Origin: Odontocerum albicorne
Taxonomy: Eukaryota; Arthropoda; Insecta; Trichoptera; Odontoceridae
Direction: 5' to 3'
NCBI GenBank assembly: GCA_949825065.1
Contig: OX463847.1
Location: forward strand, 33,321,164 to 33,385,163
DNA length: 64,000 nt
The translations under genes and the position numbers were made by a program. This document shows positions 1 to 14,429 of the stretch, in pieces; position 1 is the first letter of the stretch; each line of letters opens with the position of its first letter. The notes under the pieces are model-generated. The model saw only the letters and a list, made by a program, of their open reading frames with translations. It was not told the DNA's origin and made no database searches.

Positions 1-3024
<3,024 letters not shown>

Positions 3025-3362
3025 CATCATGCCGTTTCCATTGCGGGATAAGCGGAGAGAACAAATTTTTATAATTTTCCATTCATGTATAAACTATCGC
3101 CTTTTCCACATTCAAACATCTCGGCATGCACAATCTTCTATTATTCATATTTCTCACTTTATCTTTTTTCAAAATTAAGTCCACTTAATCCAGATAAGTT
3201 TACCTCGATCAACCTTTTCCATGCACACCTTACACTTTTCACTTGTATACTCGCTTAGTCATTTTTTTTGTAATTGATTCTCTCATGTAAAACTTATTTA
3301 AAAAAATCCAATTTCATCCATGCATTCATTTCTGATGTCTTCATTCAGTCTTCTTTCATACA
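3025..3362 (-). pseudogene. RTE-like LINE 3' fragment
   Basis: Decayed 3' end of a non-LTR retrotransposon on the minus strand. The plus strand reads CATCATGCCG, then a degraded GCGGGATAAGCGGAGAG, then a run of imperfect codons complementary to the C-terminal region of the reverse transcriptase. The same arrangement recurs at 16.8 and 47.9 kb, where it is better preserved. Frames are broken throughout and no function is expected. Confidence 0.7.
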
Positions 3363-3570
3363 TTGGCATTCTGTCCTGTGGCGTGGAATGGTCTACCTGT
3401 AAGTGTTAGATATATGGGTGGCATGCGCAGCTTTAGGAAGCACTTAAAGACAACCCCATTTTGGGAGGTATTATCAAAATTTATGATGTTATACAAACAC
3501 TATACTGCACCTTTGCTCTCTAAATGGCGCTATCAAATTGTTATTTTAATAATAAAACATTTTTTTAATT
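3363..3570 (+). pseudogene. CR1/Jockey-like LINE C-terminal tail
   Basis: The frame at 3363-3629 begins with a segment containing AWNGLPVSVRYMGGMRSFRK and HLKT, the pattern found at the very C-terminus of CR1/L2/Jockey-type reverse transcriptases (W-N-x-L-P, then x-F-x-x-x-L-K-T). After it comes the nucleotide tail GCTCTCTAAATGGCGC, shared with tails near 11.75, 23.85, 35.44 and 55.6 kb. Only the end of the element is present, as expected for a 5'-truncated insertion. A second copy of the same protein tail lies at 55225-55340. Confidence 0.7.
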
Positions 3571-4462
3571 GTCATAAATGTTTCCACAAGACCTGCACTA
3601 TATGTTTAAGGTTTTATAAAAATGATTAATTAAGGTTGTAAGTTTCCTATTTGTAATAGTTTACAAAATAACACAAGTATACATTCTTGTAGCCCTAAGT
3701 CGAAAACATGTACTGTAAATATTATGGGACTTTAAAATATATACCTTGAGGCTGCAAAAGCCTCCTTTAAGAGGCTTTCGAGGACATTTTACGTTATTTA
3801 TTGCCAGTCCTGGCTGCAGATTTTATGTGAATTAGTTGACCCATACCGAATAAGTGATCCGGGAAAGAGGAAATAGCGAAAGACTAAGTTAAGGCGAAAA
3901 AAGGTTACAAAAAGGGAGATTTCGATAAAGTAGTCTTAAAAAATAGGCTAAATTGAGTGGCGGTAGTTAGAAAAGAGCGATAAAATCACGTTTAGTTAAA
4001 GTTTTACCTTTCTGAATTTGACATTTACGATTTATTGAATAAAATTTCAGAATTTTCTTTCTATGATATAGTTGTTGATTTTAAAAAAATGTGAATATAA
4101 CCCTGATATCTTTATATTATTACAGAATTTAAAAAGAAAAAATGTTCGAAAGTAAAGATATTTCAAGATTATGGAGAAATAAATCCTTGTTAAAAAATAC
4201 ACGGCATTTCGTTATATTGAAAATATATAATTTGGTATTTACTTTTTAAATATTGTAGGTATTTAATTATAATATTACATATCTTTATGGAACTAATTTT
4301 AATTTTCATATCACTAAATAAAATTAAGTCCCTAACGACATATTTAACTCAAGATAGTTATGAAAACATTTATTTGATATATTTATTATGCACTTTATTG
4401 CAAATAAATACATAAGGCGCATTTCTTGCGATAACAGGTTTTACCAATCAACCAAATTTTAT
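3571..4462. other. A+T-rich, nested hairpins at 3748-3778
   Basis: No gene was seen. At 3748-3778 three complementary blocks follow each other (GAGGCT, AAAGCCTC, GAGGCTTT), so the middle block can pair with either neighbour. It lies shortly downstream of the CR1-like tail and may be unrelated flanking DNA or element 3' sequence. Confidence 0.5.
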
Positions 4463-4586
4463 ATCATAATTATTTTCTGTATCCATGAAAGTTTCTTAAA
4501 CATAATTATTATCTGTATCTATGAACGTTTCTTAAACATACAATATCATAATTATTATCTGTATCTATGAACGTTTCTTAAACATA
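4463..4586. repeat. Short tandem repeat, ~40 bp x 3
   Basis: Three near-identical copies of a unit of about 38-42 bp containing TAATTATTATCTGTATCTA and a GTTTCTTAAACATA end. Copies two and three differ by an insertion of a few bases between units. Confidence 0.85.
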
Positions 4587-5625
4587 AAAAATTAATATAA
4601 TATTAGAGAAAATGTACCAAAAATAAAAATATAACAAATTTCTATAAAATGGGTAAAATGCGCATATTCAAATTTAAAATAAATATACGTTTTATAAAAA
4701 AAACAAGGCTTCATTATATTTAAATTAAGAACAATACATGAAATATACACGTTATGTAAAACAAGACTTCCACTTCTTGCCATTTTTGGTAATTTCCACA
4801 TCTGACAGAGACAAAAATCAAAGTTTTGTTTTTCATTGTGCTGAAATTCTTGAAAAGGGATTGACACCTACGTCCTGCCACATGGGACCAAGGGGTGGCT
4901 TTTCAATTACTCTTCGGGGTGTCTGGTGTAGTCCCTGGAAGGTTCTACGTACGTTCCAGGGGTTTCCAAAGGTTCATTAATGACACAGCGGTCAAATAAC
5001 TAATTAAACCCAAAAGGACTGAAATATGTTAGTGTTTTTATACGGTATGTGTGTACCATATGAGGATAAAATATTTGAGGTTTAAACTTTAAAATTCAAA
5101 TCACGTATTTTTGGGTTGTTCAGGAAAATGTCGATGATCTGTATTGAAGGTTCTAGAGTATAAAAAGGTCAAATGATAGATTTCCCTCTTATCCCTTATG
5201 TAAAGTTAAATATTCCAGATGGTATGTTGCCGATAAAAAATATAAATTGAGATAAAATGTTATTTATGTTAACCATTTTGTTAAATTAAAGTAATTCAGA
5301 AAAGCTATCAAAAGTAGACCACTGTTTTGTGACTAAATTTAATCTAAATTCAATGAAATTTTCAGGAAGCAGATTTTCCTTATAATAAAGTTTAAATAAA
5401 GGCTTAACTGATATTGTAGGCATACATAAAAGCTATATATTATACATGTTTAAAAAATGGAATGACGACCAATATCCTTAATGAAAATGGAATGATGATC
5501 AATATTCTTAATGAAAATGAAAAAGCAGATTAAATCTGAAGAAAGCCATCATTTAACTGTATAGAAATTTTATTTGGTTTGTAATAATATTAATAAAAAT
5601 GTGTATCGAACTTTACGACATTTAA
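4587..5625. other. A+T-rich, short direct repeat
   Basis: Nothing coding was recognised. At 5454-5520 a 30-bp unit starting AAAATGGAATGA is repeated twice with four differences. A G+C-richer patch at 4868-4960 is unexplained. Confidence 0.5.
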
Positions 5626-5732
5626 AAAAGAGTTTCAGCTTAAAAACTCTTTAATATCACTCTGGTTGGCTAGAATAGATTTACACATGGTAATAAACCT
5701 ACCAGGTTGTACTGTTTCCAGCAAAATTATGA
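5626..5732 (+). repeat. tRNA-derived SINE, 3' part
   Basis: Matches the 3' half of the SINE family seen at 29.1, 39.6 and 59.6 kb: CTCTTTAATATCACTCTGG, then TTGGCTAGAATAG, a degraded TTGCCACATGGCAA hairpin, then CCACCAGGTTGTACTG-like sequence. The tRNA-like head is missing, so this is a truncated copy. Confidence 0.75.
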
Positions 5733-5925
5733 AATGAATTACACAAAATCTTCACGTTTTGACTCGGTTATATTCATTGAAATAAATATATGTATACTCA
5801 TTAAAATATAAATACTAATTAAATTCATTGAAATAAAATAAAATAACTCCAAATATCTATAATCGTCTGAAAATAGTGGAATATGTAGTAAAATCAGTAG
5901 GTTAAAAAAATAATTCTCAACAACG

Positions 5926-5968
5926 TTCATACCATCACACCATTTATCCGATGGTGTGATGGTATGAA
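5926..5968. repeat. Perfect 18-bp inverted repeat
   Basis: The 18-bp left arm at 5926-5943 (TTCATACCATCACACCAT) is matched exactly in reverse complement at 5951-5968, with a 7-base loop. It sits at the 3' border of the minus-strand LINE fragment that follows; the left arm is that family's usual terminal sequence. Confidence 0.95.
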
Positions 5969-7010
5969 TAGGCACGGAGGGCAGAATGCTAGATTTTTCT
6001 ATTTCGAAACACATATTTTTCCTATTCTACGTCCACACACATTCTCATACAACTCCTACGATATATCAGCTTTTTTATCGTTTTCTTCTTTCAAAATATT
6101 ATTGACTTGATCCACACCTAATTTTCTCGGTTCTCTTATACGACGTATTCCACTCGAATTTGCACTGCGTATATTGGTTTTATTAGGCTTTCTTCATTCA
6201 TTTGTTCTACATGCCCAAACCATTTCAGAATGTTAAATACATGCTCTTTTGCAGCTTCATCAGCCTTAAGTTCACATTCATACCTAATCACTTTATTCAC
6301 GCCACATTTCACTGTCATGCATTTTTACATCATGTTTTTTTCTCAGTTGACGCATTTCTACAGCCTTTGTTCAGTTCCTTTTAATATTTTCCACGTGTAG
6401 GTTTAACATAGATACATCAAAGTTGATCCTACTATGCTGTTGGGGATTATCATCTTAGAAGATTTTGATACAGTTCGGTTCCAGTATATACGAGTATGTT
6501 TAAGTGCCTCTTTGACACTGTTTCCAATCGCTATAAGTCGTTCGATATACATCGTTAATGTTCAATCATTTGCAAAAATACTACTCAAATAGCAGAATTC
6601 CTGAACTTCGTCTAATTTCTCGTTGTTCACCCATATACGACATTCACTTTCACACCTTTTTTTAACGATAACATTGGATTTTGCAACATTTCTTCTCAGA
6701 CCTTTCTCTTCGTATCTCTCGTTAAATTTGCTAATCAAACTCCGTAATTCATCTAAGTTCTCCACTAACCCTACAATGTTATCAGCATACAGCAATCGGC
6801 ACACATTCTCATTCAATATTTACATCTACCCATTGACCTCTGTAGTTCCTTCACACATGAATCTGTGTAAATATTAAACAGCCTGGGTGACATAACACAT
6901 TCTTACTTTACCCATTTCGATATATTAAACCACTCAGTCAAGGCACTTTTCACTGCAATACATGCTCTACTTTCGGCATATAATGATGCTATGCCAAATA
7001 TTCATTTAAA
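5969..7010 (-). pseudogene. Decayed RTE-like LINE reverse transcriptase
   Basis: About 1 kb of degraded reverse transcriptase on the minus strand. The frame at 6562-6816 contains LLYADNIVGLVENLDEL, which matches the catalytic palm motif YADD with the second Asp changed to Asn. It continues with RNVAKSNVIV and ECRIWVNNEKLDEVQEFCYL, a block typical of RTE-like elements of insects. The frame at 6136-6318 holds the later C-terminal block (NKVIRYECELKAD, LKWFGHVEQMNEE). Stops and frameshifts separate these pieces. The mutated active site and broken frame make it a dead copy. The 5' half of the element is absent. Confidence 0.85.
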
Positions 7011-7720
7011 TTCAAAACCATACCTAACATATTAAATATTTTCTATAGCTTGTTATGTATGTGGTATATCATGTGGTCATATTTTTTTTCACAAAGGCAC
7101 AATATATATTTTTATCATTTACCATACTTAAATGCGTTGTTAAATAAACTTCAATTAGGTATATCGTTCATTTTTTATTTTAAAAACCTTAGAAAGTTGA
7201 TATTAAATTACATTACTTTTATCCAATCAAGATGTGAGGATCTCTGGATCAGTCAGCTATGCACATGCCCATTGTCAGAAATATAGACAGTTATAATCCT
7301 GGCCCTGGGTCTTTGCCCGTTGCAATGACAACCAGGGACATGTCTGTCGGATCGACAGTCCGCTTTCCGAATTACCATAAAGAAATGGATTTCACTTGGA
7401 AATGTCATTTTGATGCATTTAATGAAATAATTGCCCAACTGTTTTCAATTAACGAAGTTAATAGAAGTAAATATTTGAAAGGGTTCATTGAAATCCAATT
7501 GAAATGACATTGTTAAATTTCAACTGATGTCTAAAACAGGTATCAACTTGATTGATATACGAGTAGCTTTCAAATGATTTTGTGTTTGTTGAATAATTTT
7601 CAAAATGAAAAGGGATTTTGAAAATCTGATGACAGGGCAATCGAGAGAATCATATTTCTGACAGTATTAATAAAATGTAAAGAATCTTTCGTTTTCTTCG
7701 AACTCTATCTCTAAGTTTGT
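7011..7720. other. No feature recognised
   Basis: A+T-rich. The segment around 7260-7420 is somewhat richer in G+C, with a short inverted repeat at 7344-7358 (CTGTCG/CGACAG); no coding or repeat assignment was possible. Confidence 0.5.
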
Positions 7721-8016
7721 ATTTTGATAGTTTTAAGCATGCTTGAGATTGAATATAAATGAATAATTAATACATTTTCATTTTGATAGTTTTAAGCATG
7801 CTTGAGATTGAATATAAATGAATAATTACTACATTTTCATTTTGATAGTTTTAAGCATGCTTGAGATTGAATATAAATGAATAATTAATACATTTTCATT
7901 TTGATAGTTTTAAGCATGCTTGAGATTGAATATAAATGAATAATTAATACATTTTCATTTTGATAGTTTTAAGCATGCTTGAGATTGAATATAAACGAAT
8001 AATTAATACATTTTCA
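7721..8016. repeat. 59-bp minisatellite, 5 copies
   Basis: Five head-to-tail units of 59 bp start at 7721, 7780, 7839, 7898 and 7957. They are nearly identical, with single-base changes such as ATAAATG to ATAAACG in the last copy. Each unit carries the perfect 10-bp palindrome AAGCATGCTT. The low divergence points to recent amplification or ongoing homogenisation. Confidence 0.97.
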
Positions 8017-8230
8017 ATTTTTTTTGGTGTAAAATCACCGAAAAAAAATCATGAAATATCTATCATAAATTGAAAACTGAAATAAAATCGAAAGAATTAA
8101 TAAAGACCTTCCTTAATATTTCAGCGTAAATTAAAAAAAATATTTTAAAAATTGTAAAAAACACATATTTATGAATTGTTAATTTAACTCTATTAAATAA
8201 CTCCATTGAATTAAAACTTTTAAAATAATT

Positions 8231-8312
8231 ACAACTTCCGTTGCTTAGTTGGTAAGACGCTTGACTTCCACCCGGGGTTTCCCCTTCGATTCCCTATGTT
8301 ACCCGAAAAAAA
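8231..8312 (+). repeat. SINE tRNA-like head
   Basis: A tRNA-like block with box A-like TTAGTTGGTAAGACGC and box B-like CTTCGATTCCC. No acceptor stem can be paired, and the family recurs elsewhere with a common body, so a SINE head is preferred to a real tRNA gene. The body is not visible downstream. Confidence 0.65.
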
Positions 8313-8380
8313 TATCTCAGACATGCTAGACGTTTGCGAGTGTTGCCAAAATCTGTGATGACGACCCGCCAGTTATGTGG

Positions 8381-8510
8381 CCTACTGAATAAGTTATACA
8401 CCCGAAAATTCGATTAATGGGGCTGAAGATAAAAGTGTATCTCAGCCATGAATTTCGAAATATCCGAATCACTAATTCAGATTTGTTGAAGTGTACTATA
8501 TGAATTAATG
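8381..8510. repeat. Dispersed repeat A, copy 1
   Basis: Shares TTCGATTAATGGGGC, a following AGCCAT block and an AATTCAGATTT block in the same order with 38500-38610. The last block also resembles about 57215-57240. The family was not identified. Confidence 0.5.
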
Positions 8511-8618
8511 AAATTAAACAATAATTATAGACCTTTAAAGAAAGGGAAATATGTGCTAAAAGAAACCAAACTCGTATGTGTAAATAATTTATAAAAGAAA
8601 ACAAATATAATATTGGAG

Positions 8619-8732
8619 CACTACTATCGTGATGACCGTGATGATAAACACTACTATCGTGATGACCGTGATTATGAACACTACTATGGTGATGACTGTG
8701 ATGATGAACACTACTATCGTGACGATCATAAT
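8619..8732 (+). repeat. 30-bp tandem repeat, 4 copies (HYYRDDRDDE)
   Basis: Units begin at 8619, 8649, 8679 and 8709, each starting CACTACTATC or a one-base variant. The unit length is a multiple of three, so the frame at 8613-8882 stays open and would read repeats of HYYRDDRDDE. No start context, splice signal or known family supports a gene. Confidence 0.9.
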
Positions 8733-9759
8733 AAGGTCCACGTAGCCAGTAGCTATCGCACTTGGCAGGTAAAAAAATACTTTATAACTCTCAAAGCAAA
8801 TTATCATCACGGAGAAACAACGCTACAGGTAAAAAACTTAAGAATTTTCGATAAGATGCCCTCTACTTACTTGGTCGGGTAATAAACATATTCTATGTTA
8901 CATTTTAAAAAATACATCATTTTGGGCAAATACAATATAACTTTTACACATACTTTGATTTTTGCGTAGGTTAAATTATCAAAAATATTTTTAAAGATTT
9001 GCCTGTTTATCACTCGATGATTAGCGGGAAACATGTACTCATTGTATCCTTAATATATAAAAAAATAAACTAATCTATTTATTCCTACTAGAGACGATTT
9101 TGTAAATATTATCATTTTATTTACAGTAACTATCATATTGTGGTTTCTAATAAAAGGCATTGACAAGTGAATATGGTCGCTCCTACATGTGCAATTAACT
9201 GATAACAATAACTATAGTATACAAAGAAAATCAAAGCACTATTATAATTTTGTACTTGGAATATTCAACTCACCAGAGAGCTTTTAAATGTGAAGCAGTT
9301 TCGATTGTGGCAGAAAATGTGAGGTTAATTTTCATGATATTTCTGGTGGAGAATTGAAGATAAGATTTTTTAAAATAAGAGCTGAAAAGTTAAGGTTTGA
9401 AAATTACTTTTCATTTTCTCAACACTTTCGTATTCGTGGCAAAACTAAAATTCCCTACGAACAAAGTGAAGGCGCAGAATAATTAAAATAAAGAGATAAA
9501 AATGTTGTACAGTGGATTTTTTATCGATAAACGATTTTTAAATGAAATAAAATAAGACTATAAAATATTTACCAACCGACCAAGTTCATTTCCAGGATAA
9601 TTGTAAATCATACGTATTTGAACATTTTATTTGTATTATGGGAATAAAAAAACATATCAAAGGTGTTATTTCATTCCGTGGAGCGTCTTGAAAGAAAAAA
9701 TATATATTGAAAGAAAAAATGTTAGAATATATTTAAAAAAAATATTAAAACAGATACAC
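8733..9759. other. No feature recognised
   Basis: A+T-rich sequence with no convincing open frame, repeat or structural signal. Confidence 0.55.
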
Positions 9760-10152
9760 ACCATCACGCCATTTCCTCGACGAAGTAAGCAGACAGAAAA
9801 AAGTGTCAGACTTTCCTGTCACCACAAATTTGTTTCCCCATCTCTTCATCCGTATGACTAGGTATTGACATACAGCTTCTACAATTTGTTACATTTATTT
9901 CTTTCAAAATATCATGTATTTCTTCTTCTACCACGCTTTCAATTCAATAATTTATTTCAGACTCGCCAGACTTTCCTATCACCACAAATATGTCTCTCCA
10001 CCTCTTCATCCACGTGAGAAGGTATTGAATACAGCTTATACCATTTGTTACATTTATTTCTTTCAAAATATCATGTAATTCTTCGTCTACCACGCCTTCA
10101 ACTCACATTCCTTACTTTCAGACTCGCCAGACTTTCCTATCACCACAAATTT
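9760..10152 (-). repeat. LINE 3' region duplicated in tandem
   Basis: The segment starts with the RTE-like 3' border (ACCATCACGCCATTTCC, then a degraded GTAGGCAGA). A unit of about 160 bp containing CAGACTTTCCTATCACCACA begins at 9807, 9967 and 10128, giving just over two copies. It looks like a local duplication of a LINE 3' end after insertion. Confidence 0.75.
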
Positions 10153-11382
10153 GATTATTTATATTGAGTTTTTACTTACGATTTTGGGTTAAATGTGAAA
10201 AATGCAACGTTCTCACCTGAAACAAAACAAAATAATTTTAAGAAAAGAATCAACGATTTAGAAATAATAAAAATAATCCAACTTGACACAATTCTAAGCA
10301 GCATCACAATTTTTAGTCGCTTACAAGAAATAGCGGCTTTTCAAATTTCCTATGGGTTTTTCTCAACCGACTCTATTAGGTAAATCACTAAAACTTAACT
10401 AGATATCTCTCCTGACATCTCAGCAGCTGGCAGCACAATACCGATGGCAATAGCATTCGAAATAGACCTGTTATTCGTTACTGACATTACAATATTGACT
10501 ATGTTTTAAAGTATCATTCGACCTCATCATTAACATGATCATCAATATCACGCATGAAAGAATAGATCTCCACCAAATTCTATCCGGGCACAAATACTTC
10601 GCGTCTACTACGTACATACATCTCTCCATATATATTGAAAAAGTAAATCAATAGTTCCTCTTTAAGAATTGATTCATTTGGTCGTATCATATTTTTCTAG
10701 GTTTCCTCAAACTTCTCATACCTTCGACGTTTATTTAATTTTAACAACCGCAGCCTTCATTAAGAACCAATTTCACTTACAAATATAAAAAATAAAATTG
10801 AAATGAAAACAGCAATTGAATTATTAAATAAATAGTGGAGTATTTTTTTGTAAATTCGTATGACTTGCCATCGGTAATTAATTTATTCCATTATGTATCA
10901 TCCCATTTTAAAGGAAGAGAACATTATGAACTTTTTTAATGACAACATTTTTATCTCCACGTTTATCATCATATAATTATTATAAAAGGTAGTTAATAAG
11001 TTAAATAAAAAAATTTATTAAAACTCATACCTACGTGCGTAAAAAAGTAACTCGGAAAATGAACAATTATAATCTACAGTAGAATTTATAGGTAAATAAA
11101 ATGTGGCAAAAAATATATATATATATATATATATAAACAAGGTGTAAGCAATTTGGTACGGGGTGATCCAAAATTATGGACGCCCTTAAGATTTTACAGG
11201 TAGCTATTATATAACGATAAAAAAGGCTATTCGAAGGGAGAATATCCTTCAGAAGCTCTTGGTAATTACGGCTAAGGCTATTATTTTAACATCAATTTAA
11301 TTCTATTACAGTCTTGCATGAAACCACACCTTAACATTTGGACTTGTATATGCAAAAGAGATCCAACACACAATAATATTTG
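10153..11382. other. A+T-rich, (TA)n at 11113-11135
   Basis: Nothing coding was seen. A short AT dinucleotide run lies at 11113-11135. The part after 11158 (CGGGGTGATCCAAAATTATG) is unassigned. Confidence 0.5.
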
Positions 11383-11630
11383 TAATTCGTTTAATCGAAC
11401 ACTGTTTAATTCACTTTATATAACGGTATAACCATACCGGTTGCAAGGTTTTCACTTCCATCGTTAAGGGATCATAAACAAGGCGTGCTCTCCTGATGAT
11501 GAGGTGAAAACCTTGAAACCGGTAGGGTTATATCATTAAATAAAGTGGAATAAACAGTGTTTAACTAAACAAATTAAAATGTCTTAAAACTTCCACAATG
11601 TTAATGTCTTAACTGTAAATAATACACAGT
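11383..11630. mobile_element. Penelope-like inverted terminal element
   Basis: The arms at 11383-11466 and about 11489-11574 are imperfect reverse complements. They share AACACTGTTTA, a CCACTTTAT-like block, TATAACC and ACCGGTTTCAAGG with the ends of the large palindrome at 15.4-16.7 kb. The right arm carries a hammerhead-like core: CTGATGA at 11493-11499, a GAGG/CCTT stem, then GAAA at 11515-11518 and a short CC/GG hairpin. Sequence to the right (11575-11630) also matches 16653-16705, so the element includes the start of a body after the palindrome. It is probably a remnant of terminal repeats of a Penelope-like element. No protein remains. Confidence 0.7.
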
Positions 11631-11699
11631 TATATTTTATTGTTTTTAATTAACATATCAAAATCATATATATTGTAAAATTCTACGTAATCTCGTACA

Positions 11700-11790
11700 A
11701 TACATGGATGATAGTAATAATAATAAAAGGACAATTTACATAACGCCGTTTAGAGAGCAGACTTCTCAGAAATTGCTCTAATTCAGAATT
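11700..11790 (-). repeat. CR1/Jockey-like LINE 3' tail
   Basis: The reverse strand reads TCTGCTCTCTAAACGGCG followed by TTATGTAAATTG and an ATT-rich simple repeat, matching the tails at 3.5, 35.4 and 55.6 kb. Only the extreme 3' end is present. Confidence 0.7.
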
Positions 11791-12597
11791 CAAGCACAAT
11801 TATTGACCAATTAAAGATATTACAAAATAAAAATACATAAGTTGAGTATATGGAAAGGAAGATGATAGCTGCGGCCATTGGCTAAGGAACTTCTCTACAT
11901 CTGAATATGTTTAGTAAAACATATTAGGTAAGAAAACCGCGGAAAATATAACTTAAAACGAACTACTACGAAACCGTTGTAGATTTTTAAATTTGTGATA
12001 GTGATATATTAGGCTTTAGGTATACTATAGTATAAGTATGAAGTGTTTAATTATAATCATACATTTTGATCAACAACACAAAACAGGATATTTTCAAGTT
12101 CTTCTTAAAACTGCACACGCCATCCATATGTCTAACAGTAAGAGGCGGACCATGCCTCAGGACGAGTACCGGTATGAAATCTGTCTAATACCCCACTCGA
12201 TTGGATCCATTCGGAACAATCAATTTATTCGATAAAGACAAAAACGGACGCAGAGTTCTATTCCTCTCCGAAGAAACATCTTTTAAACACAGAGTTGATA
12301 GCTATAATGGAGACATCCTTATTAAGGGACTTGAATATAAAGAGATAAAGTTGGATGATGGATAAATAAAACCAGAATCTGATGGTATCTTATTCTATGA
12401 ACTGGGACAATGCAACGATCTAAATAATGGTTGTTGATATTTTTATTTTAGTTATATTTATTCCTTGTGTAATAAAGGTTTGTATGCACTTGAGAAAGAC
12501 CTAGGAAAATATGGTTGGTTCAAGTGAACAATATTTTGAAAGAAGAAAATGTAAAAAGTTAATGAAAATAAATTGTAGGAATTTTGAATGAATGAAA
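11791..12597. other. No feature recognised
   Basis: Mostly unique A+T-rich DNA. The portion 12120-12360 is less A+T-rich but has no intact frame or identifiable similarity. Confidence 0.5.
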
Positions 12598-12655
12598 ATC
12601 TGGCATTGTATTCTCTGTCTATCCCGACAGGGAAATAAAGGCTAAATGGTATGTC
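12598..12655 (+). repeat. LINE 3' border fragment
   Basis: Reverse complement of the RTE-like 3' border: read on the minus strand it gives CATACCATTTAGCC, then TTTCCCTGTCGGGATAGACA. Very short and isolated. Confidence 0.55.
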
Positions 12656-14429
12656 TGTGTGCATTAAGGATTTTTTTATCATGAATATTTTCCTCTTTAA
12701 TCGATTTTTTTCTTGTCTAAATTTATTTATCTCCATTTATTGTGAATTTTTAAATAATTATTTATTTTTTATACCTTTTATTTTTTCATACTACATTTAT
12801 TAAAAAAAAAAAACACTTTTTATTTAAAAAAGATCGTACGAGTATACAAAATTTTTCATTGTTGTGTACGAATAAATTTATTATTTTCAATTTAACAAAA
12901 TATAATTATATTTATATGAAGGAGTCGCTCTGATTTTTATTCGGTATATGGAACGAATAAATAAAAAAATACTTTCAAAATACTATACAATAAATTTTAA
13001 TATTAAAATGTTAATAAAATATCTAGCAGAGAAACGCTAGGAAGATTATTGACGTAGCAAATAAATAAAAATTTGAAGGATATGAAATTGAATAAACTGT
13101 ACGAGAAAGTGTAAGAATTTAGAGAATATGAAAAGCCCTGAAAATTTTGACTACTTATTTTCCCTTCTTACAACGAATAAGAATTATTATTTTGTTATTG
13201 TAAAATATGAGGATTGGATTTCTTCGACAAACAAACATTCATTAGAACTTAATAATTTAAAAAAGGATCCGGCCCACAAACATATGTTGGTAGTTGATTT
13301 ATCATATTGGAAAAAAAATTATACCGCTACTCAATGCGAAAAAAAACCTGCAAGTAAAATATGTATTTCTAGGCAGAATTTTGTTTTATTTCATAAAATT
13401 AAAGATAACAAGTGTTGGATCCTGTTTGCATACACACGTCCATTTGTAGATAAGTCTTGAAGGCGCCAGGTATAAATAACATTTTAAAAAGGAGGGCGTT
13501 TCGTTTTGCTCCACTCGTGTTATTATTGAGAGTAATTATTTTTGAACCCATTTAGAAGGCGGGTAAAAAGGTTTTCTTTATGTATAATTACAAAGAGTTG
13601 ATGTTTTGTGGTCAAAGAAGGATATAAAGAGACACGGACTACTTATTGTCTCTTGTTGGGGCAGGTATACAAATTACATACTTACGTTTACTTATAATGC
13701 GTTTGAGAAATTAATTTTTTTCGTTTCCTTGTAATATTTTTAGTGCCTCGCCAAATTTGGAAGCGATGTGGATAAAACTTATGTAATATATAATAAAAAA
13801 AAATTCTAGCAAAATGAACTAAACAAAACTTTTGTGTGCTAAAAAAGGACTTCATTGCACACTTCAAAAAAAATCTTCATAAAAAGGTTAAAAGAAAAAA
13901 AGCTTAATTTATATCCACACAACTGCATATTTTAAATTATAGTAAAATGAACAAATTGTGTCGGTTAATATTAAAATAAATTGGATAGTATTTTTCCTTA
14001 AATATATGATGATTCTCAAATAAAACTGGATTCTGAGGATTTTTCCAAGTCAATCAGTTACTAGTCATACGTAAATATTTAATTAAATAAATACACTTAA
14101 TATACTTCCTTTTATAATTAAGATATACAAATAATATATATTTTTAACTATAAATCAAACTATGGTCTTAAGTATACGATATACAGAATTCATTTTGAAT
14201 GTCTTAAGATTTCCATCAGAAAGCTAATACTAAGTGTAAATAAATAATTGTAAAAAAATTCACAGTAAAAATTTATCATTAAAAAGCTATAATTAATAAC
14301 AAGTTAACATTCTTAACGACCTTTTAATAAAATTTATGCCGAATGTTTGAAAGTCAACAGAAGAGAAACAAGACAAAAATAGCAAAGAAAAGAAGTATGC
14401 AAGATAAATAGCGGCAATTATGGAAGAAA
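12656..14429. other. A+T-rich, one unrecognised 110-codon frame
   Basis: The plus-strand frame at 13128-13460 encodes a Lys- and Asn-rich peptide of 110 residues with no recognised domain, signal peptide or neighbour. In sequence this A+T-rich a frame of that size can arise by chance. Nothing else was seen. Confidence 0.5.

Noticed and set aside
7721..8016. CRISPR array
   Set aside because: Units are directly adjacent with no variable spacers; it is a minisatellite in eukaryotic DNA.
13128..13460. A 110-codon plus-strand frame as a gene
   Set aside because: Lys/Asn-rich chance-like composition, no domain, no splice or promoter context, and no similarity recognised.
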